From contig CM030733.1 in assembly GCA_018127085.1 (NCBI GenBank), forward strand, positions 186,001 to 250,000: a DNA stretch of 64,000 nt, written 5' to 3'. A model generated the notes under the pieces. It saw only the letters and a program-made list of their open reading frames with translations, made no database searches and was not told where the DNA came from. Each line of letters opens with the position of its first letter. The first letter of the stretch is position 1. This document shows positions 59,539 through 64,000 of this stretch, in pieces. This DNA is from Pneumocystis sp. 'macacae'. Taxonomy: Eukaryota; Ascomycota; Pneumocystomycetes; Pneumocystales; Pneumocystaceae. The translations under genes were made by a program, and so were the position numbers.

Positions 59539-62385
59539 CTATTTCAAAATATGATCAGAAAGATCAAGAACATGTTTATTCCCTAGTATTAATTCAAATT
59601 CTTTTACTAACTGCTGAAATGAAGAATTTATTCCTATTATACCTAAATTACTATTCTAATAATCATATATTAAATACCTTTTTCCAAAAAAAAACGTGCA
59701 ATGCTGCCATTTCCTTGTTCTGATACCTCAACACGAAATCTTATCGCTCTAAGCTTCATAGCTAGACATTTTAAATAAAATTCAAAAAGTTAAAGCAATA
59801 CCATTACAATTAGAAATATTGGCATGAACAGTATATAATTGAATATTATCACGCACATTTGTAATGCCGATGCCTAGATGCTCCCATTTTTTCAAATTGT
59901 TAGCAATTTCTTGATATAAATGCTGAAAAGGCAATATAGTTCTTAATGATTTTATATTTGACTTAATATTAAGTACCTTTGCGAAAAAAGATTGCTGAAT
60001 CACAGGCTCAACAGTTTTTCCAGAAGAAACTTTATTTTCCTCTAAACATATTAACCAATAGAATTTCCAAAAATAAATTTACTTTCATGATTTTTACTTC
60101 TCTTCGAAATTATCCGAAATATAGTTGGATAAACTACACGCGAAAAACCTATACTAGATTTCTTTTTCCAAAAAAATACACATTTTTTCTCTTTACTTTT
60201 TTTTTGTGCCATGTCAACAGACTTTGCTGGAGCACTAACTGCTCTTTTTTCAAGAACAGATTTATATTTACCTACTACATATTCTGGAAGACTTGAAACC
60301 CTCAACTTTGATTGATCTTTAACAACAAAATACTTGGAATGGCGTGTATCATCAACTGAATTCAAATCATTCGGCACTTTACAACTATTTTCCTCGAAAC
60401 TCGCCAACTCATTATTTCCTTCATAAATTTTAAGCATCATCTTATTACTTCCGAATTCTTTAGAAATTGTACTAGAAGGATGTATATGAAACGGCAGAAA
60501 ACAATGTGTGAGCGGGGACGTTTTAGATGTAAGAATAGCATCATTCCTCAACTCAGAATCCCGGAGTACAGACTTATTAAAAGCAGTCTCACATTCAGCA
60601 GCAAATTCAGCAAAAAAATTAACAGAATCACGTTTATTTGATAAATTTTCATCATTTTTTGGAAAACCTTTAGACTCAAGACAAACAGAATCGTTTTTTT
60701 TTTTAACATAAGTAAAATCAACACCCCTCTTACGAGAAGAACTAACAAAGATACCAGATACCCTATTAAGATTCTTTCGAGAATTCGAAGTTGATAATCT
60801 CAAGCATTGAGACACAGATTCTTTTAATTGTTTATGAACAGACAACGGTCTCTGATTATACGACGTTAATTTCGAAATTTGAGAAACAGATGATTCCCGA
60901 GAACAATTAACAAACTCAACACAATTCTCATAATATTGCATACGTTCTTTCCGATATTTTAACAGAAGATAATAGAAGGTTTTCTCAGGATTCACCCTAA
61001 AAACTTTATAAAAGGAAAAAAATAAGCAACAAACATACTCTTCACTTAGCAATCTATTTATAATAACCTCTTTACTAACATTACGCCACAAAGTCTGAAG
61101 ATTTTTCAAAATCTCAGCATCAATCTCATCTCTTTTTTGAACAGGACGCTTCAATTCATCTAGGGTGGGAATTTTAGAGGGATTGTCCAAAAGAGTATCA
61201 AAATGATTATATTTTGACAAAAACGGATGCTTCAAAATATCAGTCATTTTAATTCGAGTATGAGGATTAATATCAAGCATCCTCCATATAAGATCTTTCC
61301 CTTCCGGCGATATTTTAGAAGGCATTACAAATTGTCCTGCCTTAACCTTAAGAAGCAATTGACGGACATTTTCATCGTCAAAAGGAAGATGTCCAGTAAG
61401 AAGCGCAAAAAGAATGATCCCACACGACCAAATATCCGACGGTGCACCATGATATATCTTACCAGCCACAATCTCAGGCGATGCATAGTGCGGAGACCCA
61501 CATGATGTCTCAAGCATCCGATCAAATGGCTGCAATGCAGCCATCCCAAAATCTGCAATCTTTATATTACGATGCTTGTCAAGCAACAGATTCTCCGGCT
61601 TCAAATCACGATGACTAGTCCAGATCAACCCTCAAACACATCTCAGCCATATAATATACCAAATATTAAACCTATGGCAATAATCGACTCCTGCAATGAT
61701 TTGGCGAAAATACCCCACCGCCTCCCTTTCCTCAAGCTTGCCTTTCTGGACAAGATAATCAAACAACTCGCCCCCCTCGATATATTCAAGAATAAGATAA
61801 AGCTCATTTTTATTCTCCCAAACATCATATAAACGCATCACATTCGGATGGTCAATAAGCTTCATAATAACCACTTCACGCTCAATCCCATGCAAAAAAC
61901 CTGATGCACCTCCCTTGTCTTTGCAAAGCGCAGACGATTCTGCAGGCTGGTTCTTAGGGACAATCTTCACAGCAGCCAATTGGCCCGTAACTGAGTGTTT
62001 TGCAAGACGGACCCGGCCTGCAGCCAGATCAGCATTTCTCTACAAAGGCTCCAACAGCAACAGCAGGCATCGACGGGCACATGCTGCACCGTACAGCACA
62101 CATACACAACGCATACAGTGCATACAACGTACACACATAGCACTGTGCACTGTGCATATACAACGCATACACCCCGCATACACCGTATGTACGGTGTGCA
62201 CAGAGGGTGTATGCACTCTGTTCCTGCATATGCTTGCTGCTGCCCAATGCTGTGCTTCTGCACGGCATACCTGTGCTCCCATGTCCCAGTGTCCGGCCAA
62301 GCTGCCACGGCCCAATATGTGTTCGATGCTTGCGCTTATCCTTCCGTAATTCACCCAATACCAACGGCTGCTTCAAAGCACTCAT
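59539..62385 (-). CDS. Nim1-family protein kinase (Cdr2/Gin4/Hsl1-like)
   Basis: Minus exons 62271-62385, 61660-62017, 61039-61614, 60083-60996, 59802-60041, 59678-59761 and 59539-59642, about 796 residues. Kinase: IGPWQLGRTLGHGSTGRV (Gly loop across intron 1), LAAVKIVPK, FNICHRDLKPENLLLD, ADFGMAALQ, SPHYASPEIV, PSDIWSCGIILFALLTGHLPF. After it, EVNPEKTFYYLLLKYRKER is the block shared by Cdr2, Gin4 and Kcc4. The long Ser/Lys-rich middle is probably disordered, and the C-terminal part (LRAIRFRVEV, SIARFFLEKG) looks like a KA1 membrane-binding domain. Such kinases control Wee1 and septins at the division site. The first intron (253 nt) is unusually long and GC-rich. Confidence 0.88.
62018..62270 (-). 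repeat. GC-rich intron with dense TG/CA-type short repeats
   Basis: This 253-nt intron of the kinase gene is many times longer than most introns here and clearly GC-rich in an AT-rich genome. On the sense strand it is full of recurring GTATGC, GTGCAT, TGCACA and TGTGTATG-like words, giving alternating purine-pyrimidine tracts. Both splice sites are canonical (GTATGC donor, CTGCAG acceptor). Confidence 0.75.
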
Positions 62386-63059
62386 CTCCCACAGCCATCA
62401 CAGCCCTTAAAAGACAAAAACACCTTATATAGCCCTTTGCTCGGCATACGGACAACACTGGACCTTTTCTAACACACACCATCAGGCACTATCCTCAATA
62501 TTTAGTCAGATGTTTCCCTTGTACGAAGAATGTGATATACTGGTAACGAGGGATCGATAGGGATAACGAGGATCGAATAGGGTGTAGGGAAGTCATAAGA
62601 ATTTATAGGGATATGCAAAATATATGGAAATAAATACAGAAAAGAAGGGGTATTATGAGGAGATTGAATGTATTAAGAGAGAAGCAGAAGTATTTTGTCT
62701 CAATTAGCAAGAATGGGGGGAAAATGCGGATTGAGAAATAAAAGTTTACACGGGGGGTATGTACACACACACGATTCGGGCCAAGCGTAGGCCAAAAGGC
62801 AGATTGCCGGGATTCAGCATGTTTGAAGAGTGGGGAAGTGTATAGAAAACAAAATGGGATGGAGACCCTGTCAAAGGAGTCTGAGTAGTCTAGAAGGAAA
62901 ATAAATATATCATAAATAAATATATAAGTTCTTAGAAAATGCCGTTTACCGCTACAAGTGTATGTTTTTAATCAAGATATTAAGATATTAAAACTGTTCT
63001 ATATAAACCGTTAAATATACATATTAAATAAACCCATTACTATTAAGAAGACTTGTATT
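62386..63059. promoter_or_regulatory. Kinase promoter/5' leader, unusually G-rich
   Basis: About 670 nt between the zinc-finger gene's stop and the kinase start. From about 62500 to 62880 the plus strand is purine-rich with many GGGA/GAGG words and reaches a G+C level unlike other gaps here, with a CACACACA tract near 62765. As the kinase promoter it may carry regulatory sites; none can be named. Confidence 0.5.
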
Positions 63060-64000
63060 TCATCTAACACATCCTTTGACCAGAGCATGTCTCTTGAGAG
63101 CGTCCTTGCGTGAAAAAGACTTATCACAACTTGAACATGGAAACAACTTAACATCTAAATGAATTCTTTTATGCCTAGAAGAATAAAAATGAAAAAACGC
63201 TAAATTCATTGTATAATACCTTTTTAAATCATGATTCCTATTAAAGCTTTGAAAGCATTGATCACACTTAAACGGACGACTCGAAAAAACATTAGATGTT
63301 TTAGTAGAGCGGACTGAAAAAGGGGACTTAGCAGAGTTTAGCTTTTTCTTTGAAGAATAGTGATTTCGAGGTAGCTGTATATATAATGATGAATTATTAT
63401 CGTCTCCAGTGATCCTATTCGAAGGAACCGGTTGACTTGAAATACAATTGGAACAGCCTGTACACAGCTCCCCGCAAGTGGTATATAGAGTGGAACCCAT
63501 AGACAAATAATTGTTTTGCAAAGGTAAAAACTGCGAATAAGACTGATAGTTCATGGTATTATCATAATCATAAGCCTGATGTAAAGGAGAAGTAAAAGGT
63601 AAAAACGATTCAAATTTTCCATTAGACAGAGACTGTTCGTTCATCCAAAAAGCATAATTCATATTACGTTGAGTAAGATATGGATAAACAGAAGAAAACT
63701 GTTCTGCAACCGATGGGAAACAAAGCCGCTGCTCATAATGGTTATTCCCTAACGACCCAAGTGATTGTTGCTGAAGAATCAAGTAGGGATGTTGTTGAGA
63801 GAAATGAGATTCAGGTGTATATCCACCCTGTATAACCGTTTCTGGACAATATCCAAACAGATTAGATATCCCAATAGACGAAGGAGAAGAAAGATCAGTA
63901 GAATCACCCATTTCCCCCTGATGTGATAGTCCAATAATAGAATCAGCCTGTTGGAGAGAAAAATAAGGAGACGAAAATGATCCTTGAGTATCAGAAAAAT
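63060..64000 (-). CDS. C2H2 zinc-finger transcription factor, 5' end outside window
   Basis: Minus exons 63060-63174 and 63220 to beyond 64000. The frame stays open past the right edge, so the ATG at 63911 need not be the start; upstream codons read as Ser/Gln-rich. The N-terminal part is Gln, Ser, Tyr and Asn-rich, like an activation domain, with a Cys cluster (CGELCTGCSNC). Two C2H2 fingers close it: FKCDQCFQSFNRNHDLKRH and FPCSSCDKSFSRKDALKRH, joined by KRIHLDVKL; the 45-nt intron splits the first finger's linker. The NHDLKRH and RKDALKRH helices resemble the Ace2/Swi5 and related fungal regulators, but I cannot fix the orthologue. Confidence 0.8.
   Translation of the reverse strand, partial: FSDTQGSFSSPYFSLQQADSIIGLSHQGEMGDSTDLSSPSSIGISNLFGYCPETVIQGGYTPESHFSQQHPYLILQQQSLGSLGNNHYEQRLCFPSVAEQFSSVYPYLTQRNMNYAFWMNEQSLSNGKFESFLPFTSPLHQAYDYDNTMNYQSYSQFLPLQNNYLSMGSTLYTTCGELCTGCSNCISSQPVPSNRITGDDNNSSLYIQLPRNHYSSKKKLNSAKSPFSVRSTKTSNVFSSRPFKCDQCFQSFNRNHDLKRYYTMNLAFFHFYSSRHKRIHLDVKLFPCSSCDKSFSRKDALKRHALVKGCVR

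Noticed and set aside
59651..59677. A 27-nt intron near the kinase C-terminus
   Set aside because: Recounting the T run changed the phase; the next acceptor (35-nt intron, 59643-59677) fits the frame sum.
60030..60055. A 26-nt intron in the kinase gene
   Set aside because: A GTAAAT donor upstream with a TTTAG acceptor gives a normal 41-nt intron (60042-60082) and keeps the frame.
61995..62432. Overlapping plus- and minus-strand ORFs of 100-145 codons
   Set aside because: They arise from the GC-rich intron and first exon of the kinase; low-complexity Cys/His/Thr translations with no family match.
1..64000. CRISPR arrays, prophage, bacterial defence islands or secondary-metabolite clusters
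   Set aside because: The sequence is eukaryotic nuclear DNA with spliced genes; no spaced direct repeats, phage genes or clustered biosynthetic enzymes were seen.

Overview
The window reads as a nuclear chromosome segment from an early-branching ascomycete, most likely a Pneumocystis species (Taphrinomycotina). The reasons are extreme A+T richness, very intron-dense genes with introns mostly 35-55 nt long, compact spacing on both strands, and proteins that look fission-yeast-like or metazoan-like. Examples are a Dpm2 subunit, a PPWD1-type WD-cyclophilin, a DH-BAR Rho GEF, Ire1 without an obvious Hac1 neighbour, Hel2, and a full-length TERT. The species cannot be fixed from this sequence alone. 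Exon models were built by hand from reading frame, splice sites and remembered family motifs. For nearly every gene the exon lengths sum to a multiple of three with one open frame.

Layout. 0.1-7 kb: unknown protein, ATP11, PCH2/TRIP13, CCT2. 7.5-13.5 kb: IRE1, RRP17, BET2. 14-19.5 kb: DPM2, HEL2, RRS1, mitoribosomal mS29 (DAP3/RSM23). 20-24.9 kb: a DH-BAR Rho GEF and a Kre9-domain GPI-anchored surface protein, separated by a 1.8-kb divergent gap. 26-31.6 kb (minus strand): MCM7 and PPWD1. 32-36.4 kb (minus): telomerase reverse transcriptase in about 24 exons. 37-42.4 kb: LCB1, UBA4, PAM17, SLX9. 44-52.8 kb (minus): glycogen debranching enzyme, cytochrome c1, ADE2. 53.8-59.1 kb: RPR2, HSK3, fumarase, SUB2. 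59.5-64 kb (minus): a Cdr2/Gin4-type kinase and the 3' part of a C2H2 transcription factor gene that runs off the right edge.

Function. This is a housekeeping region with no operon-like logic. Several processes recur: ribosome biogenesis and quality control (RRP17, RRS1, SLX9, HEL2), mitochondrial respiration and import (ATP11, mS29, PAM17, CYT1, FUM1), protein folding and ER stress (CCT2, IRE1), genome maintenance and division (MCM7, TERT, PCH2, HSK3, Cdr2-like kinase), and RNA processing (SUB2, RPR2, PPWD1).

I found no bacterial-type system, CRISPR array, transposon, rRNA or convincing tRNA. The most unusual signals are: non-canonical splice sites (two GC-AG and two apparent GA-AG introns in CYT1, FUM1 and SUB2, plus frequent AAG acceptors); a 13-nt microexon and ATG-only first exons; a strand-composition switch near 25 kb that does not follow gene orientation; two long convergent gaps without ORFs; and a locally GC-rich block at 61.9-63 kb.
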